Positions 42,177-50,446 of a DNA stretch of 64,000 nt are shown one piece after another. The stretch comes from Myxococcales bacterium (GTDB lineage Bacteria > Myxococcota_A > Polyangia > Nannocystales > Nannocystaceae). Location of the stretch: assembly GCA_020633335.1 (NCBI GenBank), contig JACKDU010000004.1, positions 434,001 through 498,000 on the forward strand, given 5' to 3'. The notes beneath the pieces are model-generated. The model was not told the DNA's origin and ran no database searches. It saw only the letters and a list, made by a program, of their open reading frames with translations. The position numbers and the translations under genes were made by a program. How positions within the stretch are numbered: the stretch's first letter is position 1; each line of letters starts with the position of its first letter.

Positions 42177-42725
42177 TCAGGCGCCGCCGGGCTCCGGGAC
42201 GTCCGGTGGGATCGCCGGCTCGTCGCCGAGGAGCGCCCGGATCGCGAAGCCGAGGATCGAGAGGGCGCCGAGCCCGAGGCCGATGATCACCCCGCCGTCG
42301 ACGATCCCGCGCCAGGGCTGCTCGAGCCCGCGGACCAGCATCACCAGGCCGACCACCCCGAGGAGGATCGTCCACGAGACGATCTTCCGCTTCCGGGTCG
42401 CGTGGATCAGGCCCATGCAGAAGATCGGCGCGAGGACCACGAGGTGCGGCCGCGGGTTGCGGGAGAGCCAGAGCGCGCGGGCGATGACCCGCGGCGAGAA
42501 GGCGCGGTGGAAGCCGCGGTAGCCCTCGGTGTAGGCCATGAAGGCGATCCAGAGGATCGCCACGGCCCAGAGCCCGGGGGTCATCATCCCCCGCCGCACC
42601 GGCTCGCTCGCCAGCGGCCAGAGGCGGATCACGGCGTTGCCGAGGATCCCGAGGACGCCGCCGATACCCCAGGCGAGGACCATCAAGGGGAGGATCGAGT
42701 GGCGATCGTCGTCACGCGCCGGCAC
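42177..42725 (-). CDS. hypothetical membrane protein (182 aa)
   Basis: Four or five predicted membrane helices (ILPLMVLAWGIGGVLGILGN, PGLWAVAILWIAFMAY, PHLVVLAPIFCMGLIH, SWTILLGVVGLVMLV, GGVIIGLGLGALSILGFAIRAL), with a basic loop KRK and a Pro-rich acidic C-terminus. No family recognised. It lies 28 nt downstream of the group-2 sigma gene on the same strand and is probably cotranscribed with it. Confidence 0.65.
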   Translation of the reverse strand: MPARDDDRHSILPLMVLAWGIGGVLGILGNAVIRLWPLASEPVRRGMMTPGLWAVAILWIAFMAYTEGYRGFHRAFSPRVIARALWLSRNPRPHLVVLAPIFCMGLIHATRKRKIVSWTILLGVVGLVMLVRGLEQPWRGIVDGGVIIGLGLGALSILGFAIRALLGDEPAIPPDVPEPGGA

Positions 42726-42753
42726 GGCCCGGGTTGTACCCTCTGGCCCGGCC

Positions 42754-44061
42754 TCAGTCGAGGAGCTCGCGGCGGCGGAACTCGCTGCGGAGCTTGCCGA
42801 GGGCCTGCTCCTGGAGCTGGCGGATCCGCTCGCGCGAGAGCGAGTAGAGCTCGCCGATCTCCTTGAGGGTGAGGCGCTCCTCGTCGTCGAGGCCCATCCG
42901 CTTGCGGAGGATGTCGGCCTCGATCGGCGCGAGCGAGGCGAAGACCTCCTGGAGGGTCTCGTGGAGGACCTGGCTCTCCATCAACGCCGGGGTCTCGACG
43001 AGGTCGGGATCCTCGAGGCCGTCGAGCATAGTCCGATCGCGGTCCTCCGAGAGCGGCTGATCGAGGCTGAGGGGGCTCTCCACCAGCGACCAGCGCATCC
43101 GCGAGATCCGCTCGACGCTGACGCCGGTGAGCCCGGCGACCTCGGCGTCGGTCGGCCGCCGGCCGTGCTCCGCCTCGTAGGCCCGCCGGGCCTTCCGCAC
43201 CTTGTTGTAGGCGTCGATCATGTGGACCGGCAGGCGCACAGCCCGGGCCTTGTCGGCGATCGCCCGGCTGATCGCGTGCCGGATCCACCAGCTCCCGTAG
43301 GTCGAGAAGCGGAAGCCCTTGCGGTGATCGAAGCGATCGACCGCCTTCATGAGGCCGATGTTCCCCTCCTGGATCAGATCCTGAAAGGGCATCCGGCCGT
43401 GGTTGAAGCGGCGGGCGATGGTCACGACGAGGCGGAGGTTGGCGCGGACGAACGCGTTCTTGGCGACCCAGAGCGCCTGGTTGTTGCGCCGCACCCGGGC
43501 GACGTACTCGAGGAAGGGGCGGCTCCCCTTGCGCGGGAGCTTGACGTTCATCGTCAGCGGGTGGCCCTGACCGGCCTCGATCGCGGTGAGATCGGCGAGC
43601 ACCCGCTCGGAGACCACGCCGTCGACGTCGGCCTCGGCGAGGCGCTCGGCGAGGGCCGCCCGCGCGGCCTCAAAGGCCTGCTGGTGGGCGACGAGATCCC
43701 GATCCCGGAGCTTGCGAGAGGCGCCAAGCATCGCCTCGATCTCGGCCTGGGGGAGCGCCTTGGCGTCGAGGTGCTGGCGGGCGAGCTCGAGGATCCCGGG
43801 GATGAAGGGCGGGTACGAGAGGATCGACGCCCAGTAGGTGCGCCGGAGCTTGGCGATCCGGATCGCCGCCGCGAGCTCCTCGTCCCGCGACATCACGTCG
43901 TGGGTCGCCATCTCCCGGAAGTAGGGGGTCAGGAAGCCCTCGCTGTCGCTGTCGACGTTGGCCGGCGCCCGCCGAGCGCCGCTCTCCCGGATCGGCTCGG
44001 GGCCGCTCGACTTCGCACGGGTGCTCGCGGAGGACGTCTGGGTTCGAGTGCGCATCGGCAT
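42754..44061 (-). CDS. group 2 RNA polymerase sigma-70 factor (435 aa)
   Basis: RpoD-like: region 1.2 (DVMSRDEELAAAIRIAKLR, about 60-80), region 2 (FVRANLRLVVTIARRF, PFQDLIQEGNIGLMKAVDRFD, FSTYGSWWIRHAISRAI), region 3 (RLPVHMIDAYNKVRKA, RRPTDAEVAGL) and region 4 with the -35-binding helix (TLKEIGELYSLSRERIRQLQEQAL, ends about 425). Region 1.1 is missing, so it is an alternative factor of the SigC/SigB-like group, not the housekeeping RpoD. ATG 44061 is preferred (GAGGT upstream). A consensus sigma-70 promoter lies 43 nt before it, the best in the window. Confidence 0.9.
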   Translation of the reverse strand: MPMRTRTQTSSASTRAKSSGPEPIRESGARRAPANVDSDSEGFLTPYFREMATHDVMSRDEELAAAIRIAKLRRTYWASILSYPPFIPGILELARQHLDAKALPQAEIEAMLGASRKLRDRDLVAHQQAFEAARAALAERLAEADVDGVVSERVLADLTAIEAGQGHPLTMNVKLPRKGSRPFLEYVARVRRNNQALWVAKNAFVRANLRLVVTIARRFNHGRMPFQDLIQEGNIGLMKAVDRFDHRKGFRFSTYGSWWIRHAISRAIADKARAVRLPVHMIDAYNKVRKARRAYEAEHGRRPTDAEVAGLTGVSVERISRMRWSLVESPLSLDQPLSEDRDRTMLDGLEDPDLVETPALMESQVLHETLQEVFASLAPIEADILRKRMGLDDEERLTLKEIGELYSLSRERIRQLQEQALGKLRSEFRRRELLD

Positions 44062-44103
44062 GGGTACCTCACTGAACGCCACGTAGGTGACGCGACGTTA
44101 CAA

Positions 44104-44132
44104 ACGGTAGTGCGCTGTCTATGCTTTGTCAA
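44104..44132 (-). promoter_or_regulatory. sigma-70-type promoter of the group 2 sigma gene
   Basis: Minus strand: -35 TTGACA (44127-44132), 17-bp spacer, -10 TACCGT (44104-44109). The leader to ATG 44061 is about 35 nt and includes a GAGGT ribosome binding site. Confidence 0.75.
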
Positions 44133-44314
44133 TGGTCTATTCGCACGAGCCCAGGCTCCCAGGAAAACGAGTGCGATACTACCCGACCTCGCCGCCTAGG
44201 GGTCACAAACCTTGGACAAAGCTGATCATCAGGAGACGTCTTCCTGCGATTTCAGGCGCGCAGACGCACCTCGCGGGCCCCCGAGGGCCGCTCCGGAGCG
44301 CGAGCACTCGCCGC

Positions 44315-44797
44315 CTAGCGAGTCTGCGCCCGCAGCGAGGTGATCGCCCGGACGATCGACTCGGCCGGGATCTCGAAGTCGGGCCCCATCTGACCGCGCT
44401 CCCAGGTCGCCGCCGCGTCGAGCGAGCCGAAGCTCTTCGACGGGTAGTTGGTCCCCGAGGCGAGGCCGAGGGTGACGGCGATCGTCCGGATCGTCGCGCT
44501 CCAGAGGCCCTCGCCCTCGACCGCGAGGGCGGCCGCGAGGAGGTGGGGAGCGACCGAGCGACGCTGCTCGATCAGGTACTCGCGGACGTCTGGCGGCGGC
44601 ACGGCGGTCCCCTTCTCGACGTAGAAGAGGAGGCCGACGCCGCCGGGCCACTCGCGGACGAGCGAGCGCACCCCCTCGTAGAGGCCGGTGACCGCCTCCC
44701 GCGAGACGGTCTCGCGCCACACGCCGAGGAAGAGGTTCTGGAGGCTCGCGCTGGCGAACGACGGCTCGACGGCGATGATCCGAAGCCCTCCGACCAC
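44315..44797 (-). CDS. conserved hypothetical protein, myxobacterial type (160 aa)
   Basis: Soluble alpha/beta protein without signal peptide. Strand-helix pattern (GLRIIAVEPSFASASL, NLFLGVWRETVSREAVTGLYEGVRSLV, GVGLLFYVEKG) repeats a plan common among small myxobacterial proteins beside regulators, perhaps STAS-like. I do not recognise a named family. GTG 44797 is preceded at 5 nt by TATAGT (44803-44808), which fixes the start and implies a leaderless transcript. Confidence 0.65.
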   Translation of the reverse strand: MVGGLRIIAVEPSFASASLQNLFLGVWRETVSREAVTGLYEGVRSLVREWPGGVGLLFYVEKGTAVPPPDVREYLIEQRRSVAPHLLAAALAVEGEGLWSATIRTIAVTLGLASGTNYPSKSFGSLDAAATWERGQMGPDFEIPAESIVRAITSLRAQTR

Positions 44798-44802
44798 ACC
44801 AC

Positions 44803-44808
44803 ACTATA
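44803..44808 (-). promoter_or_regulatory. -10 element TATAGT of the gene at 44797
   Basis: Minus strand, 5 nt before the GTG start. One of the best -10 matches in the window. Confidence 0.5.
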
Positions 44809-44855
44809 TCAGGATCGGCAGGGAGCGAGCCTTGCGAGGCGGCGAAGCGCGGCCC

Positions 44856-44861
44856 TATCCT
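44856..44861 (+). promoter_or_regulatory. -10-like hexamer before the PepSY-like gene
   Basis: TATCCT, ending 7 nt before the ATG at 44869. Confidence 0.45.
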
Positions 44862-44868
44862 GGCGAGG

Positions 44869-45579
44869 ATGCGCAGGCTCCTCACCCCCTCGACCGCTCT
44901 CACCCTCGCCTTCACCGCGGCCTGCGGTGCCCTCTCCTGCGGCTCGACGGTCGCCCCACCCGACGCCGCCAAGGCCGGGGAGGCGAAGGCCGAGTGCCCG
45001 CCCGCGCCCGAGTGCCCGGCGCAGGCTCCCCCTGCCGCCGCCGCGCTCGACGGGGACTTCCTCCGCGGCGCCCTCTCCCATCGCGGACTCACCAAGATCG
45101 AGATCGAGGTCCGGGCGAACGGCGAGGTCGAGGAGCTCGCGGTCTACCACAACGACGCCGACGCGATCCCCGAGCCGGTCCGCGCGCGCGCCGAGGAGCG
45201 CTTCCCGGGGGCGACGATCGAGCGCTACGAGACCGAGCTCGAGGAGGGCAAGAAGGTCTTCGAGGTCGAGGTCAAGACCGCCGACGGCAAGGAGTGCGAG
45301 GTCGAGGCCGCGGCCAACGGCGATCTCCTCTACGTCGAGTGCGTCGCCGACGAGTCGATCCTCTCGGCGGAGCAGAAGGCGACGATCGAGCGGATCGTCG
45401 CCGGCGGCAAGATCACCGAGGTCGAGACCGTCGAGCGCCCGGGCGACGAGAAGCCGTCGATCGGCGTCAGCGTCGAGGTCGGCGACGCGACCCACAAGCT
45501 CGACTTCGGCCCCGACGGCGCGCTGAAGCGCCACGCCCGGGAGATCCCGGCGTCGCTCGAGATCGAGTTGCCGATCTAG
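44869..45579 (+). CDS. lipoprotein with PepSY-like domains (236 aa)
   Basis: Signal peptide with lipobox candidates AAC19 and LSC24, a short Pro/Ala/Cys linker (CPPAPECPAQAPP), then two PepSY-like repeats: one around AIPEPVRARAEERFPGATIERYETELEEGKKVFEVEVK (97-135 in outline) and one around SAEQKATIERIVAGGKITEVE to the end. PepSY-like modules (as in BLIP-like proteins) are thought to bind or inhibit secreted enzymes. It is divergent from the neighbour at 44797. TATCCT ends 7 nt before the ATG. Confidence 0.7.
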   Translation: MRRLLTPSTALTLAFTAACGALSCGSTVAPPDAAKAGEAKAECPPAPECPAQAPPAAAALDGDFLRGALSHRGLTKIEIEVRANGEVEELAVYHNDADAIPEPVRARAEERFPGATIERYETELEEGKKVFEVEVKTADGKECEVEAAANGDLLYVECVADESILSAEQKATIERIVAGGKITEVETVERPGDEKPSIGVSVEVGDATHKLDFGPDGALKRHAREIPASLEIELPI

Positions 45580-45727
45580 CGCGGGCAGGCGACCGCGCCG
45601 AGGGCCGCGTCCTGGAGCCGGCGCGGCCGCTTTACCGCCGGTTAATCCGCCGGCAGGTCGGGCTTTGCTCGGGTGTTCCAGAGTCTTGTCGTGGGCGCGA
45701 GACCAACGCCCCGGGAGAACCACCACC

Positions 45728-46318
45728 ATGCTGAGCCTCAAGACCACGATCCTCACCAGCCTCCTCACCCTCGGCCTCGTCGGCGGCGCCCTTGAGGGCG
45801 AGGCCGCGGCCGGCGAGCCCGGCGGCGGCGGGCACTCCAAGGTCGAGCGCCTCTGCAAGCGCCTCGAGTGCAGCGCCGACCAGACCACCCAGCTCCAGGC
45901 GATCGGCAAGCGGGTCGCCGAGGAGAGCCGCGGGGACCGCGAGGCCCTGAAGACGCTCAAGGGCCAGCTCGCCGCCGAGATCGCCAAGGACCGGCCGAGC
46001 GAGGCGACCCTCAAGAAGATCTTCGCCGACATGAACCGCCGTCAGGACGCCATCCAGGGGCGCATGCAGGCGGCGCTCATCGAGGCCCACAAGCTCCTGA
46101 CCTCGAGCCAGCGGGCCGAGCTCGCCAAGATGATCGAGAAACGTGGCCCAAAGGCCATGTTCTTCGGGGGCGGCCACGGCGGCAAGGGCCACGGCGGCAA
46201 GGGCAAGGGCCACGGCGACGGCAAGGGCCGCGGCGACGGCAAGGCCCACGGCAAGGGCAAGGATCAGGGCAAGGGCAAGGGCGCCGGCCGACCCGTGGGC
46301 GCGAGCCAGCTCGGCTAG
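45728..46318 (+). CDS. Spy/CpxP-like periplasmic protein with His-Gly-Lys tail (196 aa)
   Basis: Signal peptide (1-28), then an all-helical domain (36-135) with the LTxxQ-type repeats of the Spy/CpxP/heavy-metal-sensor group (CSADQTTQLQAIGKRV, LTSSQRAELAKMIE). The last 55 residues are a low-complexity tail of Gly, Lys and His (GGGHGGKGHGGKGKGHGDGKG in outline), able to bind metal or nucleic acid. Spy-type proteins chaperone envelope proteins or sense metals. The tail is unusual for that family. A strong hairpin lies just after the stop. Start at 45728 is clear from the signal peptide. Confidence 0.75.
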   Translation: MLSLKTTILTSLLTLGLVGGALEGEAAAGEPGGGGHSKVERLCKRLECSADQTTQLQAIGKRVAEESRGDREALKTLKGQLAAEIAKDRPSEATLKKIFADMNRRQDAIQGRMQAALIEAHKLLTSSQRAELAKMIEKRGPKAMFFGGGHGGKGHGGKGKGHGDGKGRGDGKAHGKGKDQGKGKGAGRPVGASQLG

Positions 46319-46341
46319 CCGCGACCGCCCACGCCGATGAA

Positions 46342-46378
46342 CGGGCGCGCCGTGTCCCCTCGGGTCACGGCGCGCCCG
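46342..46378 (+). terminator. hairpin after the Spy-like gene
   Basis: 13-bp perfect stem CGGGCGCGCCGTG / CACGGCGCGCCCG with an 11-nt loop, 24 nt after the stop. No T-tract. Confidence 0.55.
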
Positions 46379-46545
46379 AGCGCGTTGTCCTGGGCCTCGA
46401 CCGGGGCGGATCGAGGCGGGGCGCGGCCGCCTGCGCGCCCCGATCGGCGCCGACGCAGCGACCGCGACCGCCGACGCGCGCTTTCTCGCCGCGACCGCGC
46501 GGCCAGCCGGCGCGGCCGCCCCCCGGGCTGTGTTATGGCTCCCCC

Positions 46546-48828
46546 ATGGCCCCGCCGTCGACCCTGCCCCGCTATTCGCTCGGGCTCCTCGCGCTCCTCC
46601 ACGCGACCGTCTTCGGCTGGGCGGCGTGGATCCTGCCGTGGGGCGGCGGGACCCCCTTCGCCGGCCTCAGCGCGGGCCTGGCGATCCTCTACGTCGGCAC
46701 CGGCCTCGCCGCCCTCGCCGGTGCCCGCGCGCGCGGCCGCCTCTGGCGGATGACCGCGATCGCCAGCCTCGCCTTCCTCGCCTACCACACCTGGCTCGTC
46801 TTCGACGCGGCGACCTACATCGCCGTCCTCTACGGCGGCCTCGGCCAGGGGGTCGCGGTCGGCATGGCCGCGGTCTGGGCGGTCCTCGTCCTCTTCACGG
46901 TGCCGCTCTCTGTGTGGGGGATCGCGGTCACTGGCGGGATCCGTCGCCGCCGCCCTGCGGCCGCCGGCGCCGCTCTCCTCGCGCTCCTCGCCACCCTCGG
47001 CCTCTGGCGGAGCGCGGCCGCGGCCGCCGATCGACCGCTCGCGCCGCTCGCCGCCTCCCCGGAGGCGCTCCTGCCCGCGCTCGCCGAGATCGCCGGGCGC
47101 ATGCCGCCGAACGAGGGCGCGGAGCCGCCGTCGCTGATGACCCGCGAGCCCGCCCGCTGCGATCGCTCGCCCCTCGACGCCGAGGCGAGCGCGATCATCA
47201 CCTACCACCGTCGGACCGCGCCGCCCGATCCCGAGCTCTCGCGGCCGGCGACGATCTGCGTCCAGGGGCGCGCCGACGGCCTCCTCGCGGCGATCGAGGA
47301 GGCGCTCGAGGACGCCGCGGTGCGGGGGCCGACGAAGGTCGACGTGATCGTCGCCGCCTCGCCGCTGACCAGCTCGATCACCGCCCCCGACTTCTTCCAG
47401 GTCCGGCCCGGCACCGACGGCGTCTGCCGCCACGGCCGCTGCTTCATGCCCTGGCAGTTGGTCGCCCTCGATGAGTTCACGAGCAACGCGCCGCTCGCCT
47501 TCATCGACGACTTCCGCTTCGGGATCGACAGCCGCCGCCTCGCCGCCGCGTTCTCGGGCGGGGCGCCGCCGGAGGAGCGGATCGCCCTCGACGGCCTCAC
47601 CCGGATCACCACCTGGAGCTACCTGATCGACCGCGACGGCGAGGCGCGCTACACCCCGCGGCTCCGCGAGCAGGACGTCCCGCTGACCGCCGCGACCCTC
47701 GAGCGGGCGGTGTCGATGGCGATGCGCCACATCCTCGCCGCCCAGGCGAGCGACGGGCGCTTCCGCTACCTCCTCAACCCCTGGACCGGCCACGTCTCGT
47801 GGCAGGGCTTCGCGGTCCCCCGGCAGGCCGGCACTACCCTGGCGATCTGCGAGATCGGCGATCGCAGCCCCGAGGTCGATCGCGCGGTCCGGGCGTCGCT
47901 GGCGATGCTCACCGGCATCGAGGAGAAGAGCGAGGCCGGCGGGGTGTCGGCGCTCGCCCAGCGCTTCGGCGGCAAGAAGCCGCGCAACGCCGGCCTCGGC
48001 AACACCGCGCTCTCGATGATCGCGCTCCTCACCTGCCGCGATCGGGTCGGCGACGAATTCGACCCCGCGATCGGCCGCCTCGGCCGCTTCCTGCTGACGA
48101 TGATGCGGCCCGACGGCGGCTTCTACCCGGCCTACAGCCTCGCCGAGGGCCACGTGATCGAGGGGCCTGATCCCCTCTACGCCGAGGGGCAGGCGGTCTA
48201 CGCCCTCTCGCTCCTCGAGGCCGCGGCCGCGATCGCGCCCGACGCCCCCTTCCCGCCGGCCGATGAGCTCCGGACCGCGGTCGAGAAGGCGATGGAGTAC
48301 ACCGCGACCACCTACTGGAACCACGGGCTCTACGACTTCTTCTTCATCGAGGAGAACTGGCACTGCCTGGCCGCGCGGGCCTCGCTCGGGCACCACCGCA
48401 ACCTCAAGTACGAGGAGTTCTGCCTCGACTACGTCGAGTTCAAGAAGCGGCTGATCTACGACGAGGCGAGCGACGGCGACCCGGCGATGATCGGCGCCTA
48501 CGGCTTCGGCAACGTGATCCCGCCCCACAACACCCCGAGCGGCGGCTTCGGCGAGGCGCTCGCGGCGGCGATGGCGATCCGGGTCGCCCGCGGCGAGTCG
48601 ATCGAAGAGGAGAAGGCGATCATGGCCCGGGTCGCCACCTTCCTGATCCGCCAGCAGTGGCGCCCCGAGCTCTGCTTCGCCTGTGCTGAAGGACAGGTCA
48701 TTGAGGGCGGCTGGTCAGAGTCGTGGTCGTCGCCGGTGATCCGGATCGACTACGTCCAGCACGCGATGGCCGGCCTCGGCCACGGCGGGCGCTTCCTCGA
48801 CCTCGACCTCGACCTCGAGGAGGAGTGA
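46546..48828 (+). CDS. membrane protein with alpha/alpha-toroid (terpenoid cyclase-like) domain (760 aa)
   Basis: The N-terminus has four or five membrane helices (10-155). A region of about 200 residues with few landmarks follows, then a helical toroid from about 390 to 745. Its repeats resemble prenyltransferase/squalene-oxidase repeats (MRHILAAQASDGRFRYLLNPWTG, FLLTMMRPDGGFYPAYSL, YDFFFIEENWHCLAARASLG). No cyclase acid motif (DxDD) is visible, so catalysis as a terpene cyclase is doubtful. Epimerase, lyase or protein-binding use of the fold is possible. It heads an operon with 48832 and the HTTM gene 49308. The start is near TGTTATGG at 46530-46537. Confidence 0.6.
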   Translation: MAPPSTLPRYSLGLLALLHATVFGWAAWILPWGGGTPFAGLSAGLAILYVGTGLAALAGARARGRLWRMTAIASLAFLAYHTWLVFDAATYIAVLYGGLGQGVAVGMAAVWAVLVLFTVPLSVWGIAVTGGIRRRRPAAAGAALLALLATLGLWRSAAAAADRPLAPLAASPEALLPALAEIAGRMPPNEGAEPPSLMTREPARCDRSPLDAEASAIITYHRRTAPPDPELSRPATICVQGRADGLLAAIEEALEDAAVRGPTKVDVIVAASPLTSSITAPDFFQVRPGTDGVCRHGRCFMPWQLVALDEFTSNAPLAFIDDFRFGIDSRRLAAAFSGGAPPEERIALDGLTRITTWSYLIDRDGEARYTPRLREQDVPLTAATLERAVSMAMRHILAAQASDGRFRYLLNPWTGHVSWQGFAVPRQAGTTLAICEIGDRSPEVDRAVRASLAMLTGIEEKSEAGGVSALAQRFGGKKPRNAGLGNTALSMIALLTCRDRVGDEFDPAIGRLGRFLLTMMRPDGGFYPAYSLAEGHVIEGPDPLYAEGQAVYALSLLEAAAAIAPDAPFPPADELRTAVEKAMEYTATTYWNHGLYDFFFIEENWHCLAARASLGHHRNLKYEEFCLDYVEFKKRLIYDEASDGDPAMIGAYGFGNVIPPHNTPSGGFGEALAAAMAIRVARGESIEEEKAIMARVATFLIRQQWRPELCFACAEGQVIEGGWSESWSSPVIRIDYVQHAMAGLGHGGRFLDLDLDLEEE

Positions 48829-48831
48829 GGC

Positions 48832-49311
48832 GTGGGCGCGGCGACCACGAGCGCAGCGCCGCCGACAGCGAGCGGCGGCGGCCGCCTCCGGGCCTACCTG
48901 AGCTCGGCGCTGGTGCTCGCGCTGGTCGCCTGGCCGCTCACCCAGGGGATCGAGTACGACTCCTTCCCCTGGTCGAGCTACCCGATGTTCGCCCGCGATC
49001 GCCCGCAGGTCGCCGTCGTCCACCACGTCGTCGCGGTCGCCGATGACGGCCGCCACCGGCCGATCCCGCCGCCGCTGATCGCCAACGACGAGGTCCTCCA
49101 GGCGGCGGCGACGATCGGCACCGCGATCCACCGCCGCCGCTCGCCCCAGCTCTGCCGCCAGGTCGCCGATCGGGTCGCCGCCGATCCCCGCTGGCAGGAC
49201 TTCACCTGGCTCGAGGTCGCCACCGATCGCTACGACGTCCTCGACTACTTCTCGACCTCGACCCGCCCGCTCGAGCGGGACATCCACGCCCGCTGCCGGA
49301 TCCGCCGATGA
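48832..49311 (+). CDS. small membrane-anchored protein of the toroid-HTTM operon (159 aa)
   Basis: GTG start 3 nt after the previous stop, with GAGGAGTGAGG as ribosome binding site. One N-terminal membrane helix (AYLSSALVLALVAWPLT, 20-36), then a soluble domain starting YDSFPWSSYPMFARDRP, a phrase often found next to HTTM proteins, where it marks an associated partner. Two Cys (C140s region and CRIRR end) are present. Its stop overlaps the next start by 4 bp (ATGA). Function unknown; probably a subunit working with the HTTM protein. Confidence 0.65.
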   Translation: MGAATTSAAPPTASGGGRLRAYLSSALVLALVAWPLTQGIEYDSFPWSSYPMFARDRPQVAVVHHVVAVADDGRHRPIPPPLIANDEVLQAAATIGTAIHRRRSPQLCRQVADRVAADPRWQDFTWLEVATDRYDVLDYFSTSTRPLERDIHARCRIRR

Positions 49312-50216
49312 GCCTCGCTGACCGCGTCGATCGCTTCTGGCGGCCGCCGACCCCGGCGACCCGCCTGGCCGCGCTGCGGATCCTGGTCGGCGCCTTTGCG
49401 CTGATCTACCTGACGATCCGGCTGCCGCACCTGAGCGGCTTCGGCGGCTTTGACCCGACGGGGTTCCGGCCGATCGGCGTGGTCTCGTTCCTCGCCGCGC
49501 CCCTCCCCGCAGCGCTGACCGCCGCCCTCGCCGGCCTCGCCGTCCTCCTCGGGATCGCGTTCGTCGTCGGCTGGCGCTTCGCGCTCACCGGCCCGCTCTT
49601 CGCGGCCGCGCTCCTCTGGGTGACGACCTACCGCAACTCGTGGGGGATGGTGTTTCACACCGAGAACCTGATGGTGATGCACGTCATCGCGGTCGGCCTC
49701 GGGGCGAGCGCTGACGCCTGGTCGCTCGACGCCCGCCGCCGCCACGGGCCGCCGCCGGCCGACGATCCGCGCTACGGCTGGCCGCTCCGCCTCGCGGCCG
49801 CGATCACGATCGTCGCCTACGTCCTCGCCGGGATCGCCAAGATCCGCCACAGCGGCGTCGGCTGGATCACCAGCGACATCCTCCGCAACTACATCGCCTT
49901 CGACAACCTGCGCAAGGCGGAGCTCGGCGACTCCTTCTCCGGGCTGGGTGCGGCGCTCTGCTCCTACCCCGCCCTCTTCCCGCCGCTGGCGGCGATCAGC
50001 ATCGGCTTCGAGCTCCTCGCGCCGCTCGCCTTCCTCGGCAAGCGAGCGGCGATCGTCTGGTCGCTGATCGCCTGGTCCTTCCACGTCGGGGTCCTCGCCA
50101 TGATGTGGATCTTCTTCCCCTACCCGCTCTTCGGCCTCGCCTTCGCGCCGCTCTTTGAGCTCGAGCGCCTGCCGATCTTTCGCCGGCTGCGGCGGGCTTC
50201 GGCGACCTCGAGCTGA
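49308..50216 (+). CDS. HTTM domain membrane protein (302 aa)
   Basis: Eight or nine membrane helices. The HTTM (horizontally transferred transmembrane) pattern is visible in LAALRILVGAFALIYLTIRLPHL (about 20-42), YRNSWGMVFHTENLMVMHVIAVGL (109-132) and IAKIRHSGVGWITSDILRNYIAF (178-200). HTTM domains are the membrane part of vitamin K-dependent gamma-carboxylases and of bacterial relatives of mostly unknown activity. There is no carboxylase-type luminal domain here. ATGA overlap with the previous gene shows translational coupling. It ends the operon. Confidence 0.8.
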   Translation: MSLADRVDRFWRPPTPATRLAALRILVGAFALIYLTIRLPHLSGFGGFDPTGFRPIGVVSFLAAPLPAALTAALAGLAVLLGIAFVVGWRFALTGPLFAAALLWVTTYRNSWGMVFHTENLMVMHVIAVGLGASADAWSLDARRRHGPPPADDPRYGWPLRLAAAITIVAYVLAGIAKIRHSGVGWITSDILRNYIAFDNLRKAELGDSFSGLGAALCSYPALFPPLAAISIGFELLAPLAFLGKRAAIVWSLIAWSFHVGVLAMMWIFFPYPLFGLAFAPLFELERLPIFRRLRRASATSS

Positions 50217-50245
50217 CCGACCGGCCAGCCGGCCGCCGATTGGAA

Positions 50246-50262
50246 AAGTGCCACTGGCACTT
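50246..50262. promoter_or_regulatory. 17-bp palindrome AAGTGCCACTGGCACTT
   Basis: Perfect inverted repeat with one central base, 30 nt after the HTTM gene stop and upstream of the candidate small RNA promoter. It may be a repressor operator. Confidence 0.4.
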
Positions 50263-50312
50263 AATGCAATTGAGCCCACACACCTTTCTTGGCGCTTTTC
50301 AGCGTTCTCTCG

Positions 50313-50342
50313 TTGACCGTCAGCGCCCCCCGAGACTAGGTT
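50313..50342 (+). promoter_or_regulatory. sigma-70-like promoter of a candidate small RNA
   Basis: TTGACC (50313-50318), 18-bp spacer, TAGGTT (50337-50342). The predicted start site, about 50349, lies just before three hairpins. Confidence 0.45.
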
Positions 50343-50348
50343 CGCACC

Positions 50349-50435
50349 CGGGTTCGCCACGGATGGCGCCGCCTGACACGCCGCCGCGTGTCCCGCCTGC
50401 TTGATCACGGAGGCTCGAGCAGGCGGTTCCTTTTT
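50349..50435 (+). ncRNA. candidate ~87-nt small RNA ending in an intrinsic terminator
   Basis: No ORF fits here. Downstream of a promoter-like sequence come three stem-loops: CGCCA-CGGA-TGGCG (50355-50368), GACACG-CCGCCG-CGTGTC (50375-50392) and CCGCCTGCT-N16-AGCAGGCGG (50393-50426). The last is followed by TTCCTTTTT (50427-50435), a Rho-independent terminator on the plus strand. The HTTM operon ends 177 nt earlier, too far for its natural terminator, although readthrough is possible. The RNA would end 12 nt short of the convergent DUF3261 gene. Confidence 0.4.
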
Positions 50436-50446
50436 GGAGCCCTCGC

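Noticed and set aside
48690..48710. GGACAGGTCATTG resembling the terminator hairpins at 32793 and 40682
   Set aside because: It lies inside a coding region (toroid protein) and has no inverted partner.
50255..50269. TGGCAC...GCA resembling a sigma-54 promoter
   Set aside because: The spacing between the GG and GC dinucleotides is 8 rather than 10, and TGGCAC is already explained by the 17-bp palindrome.
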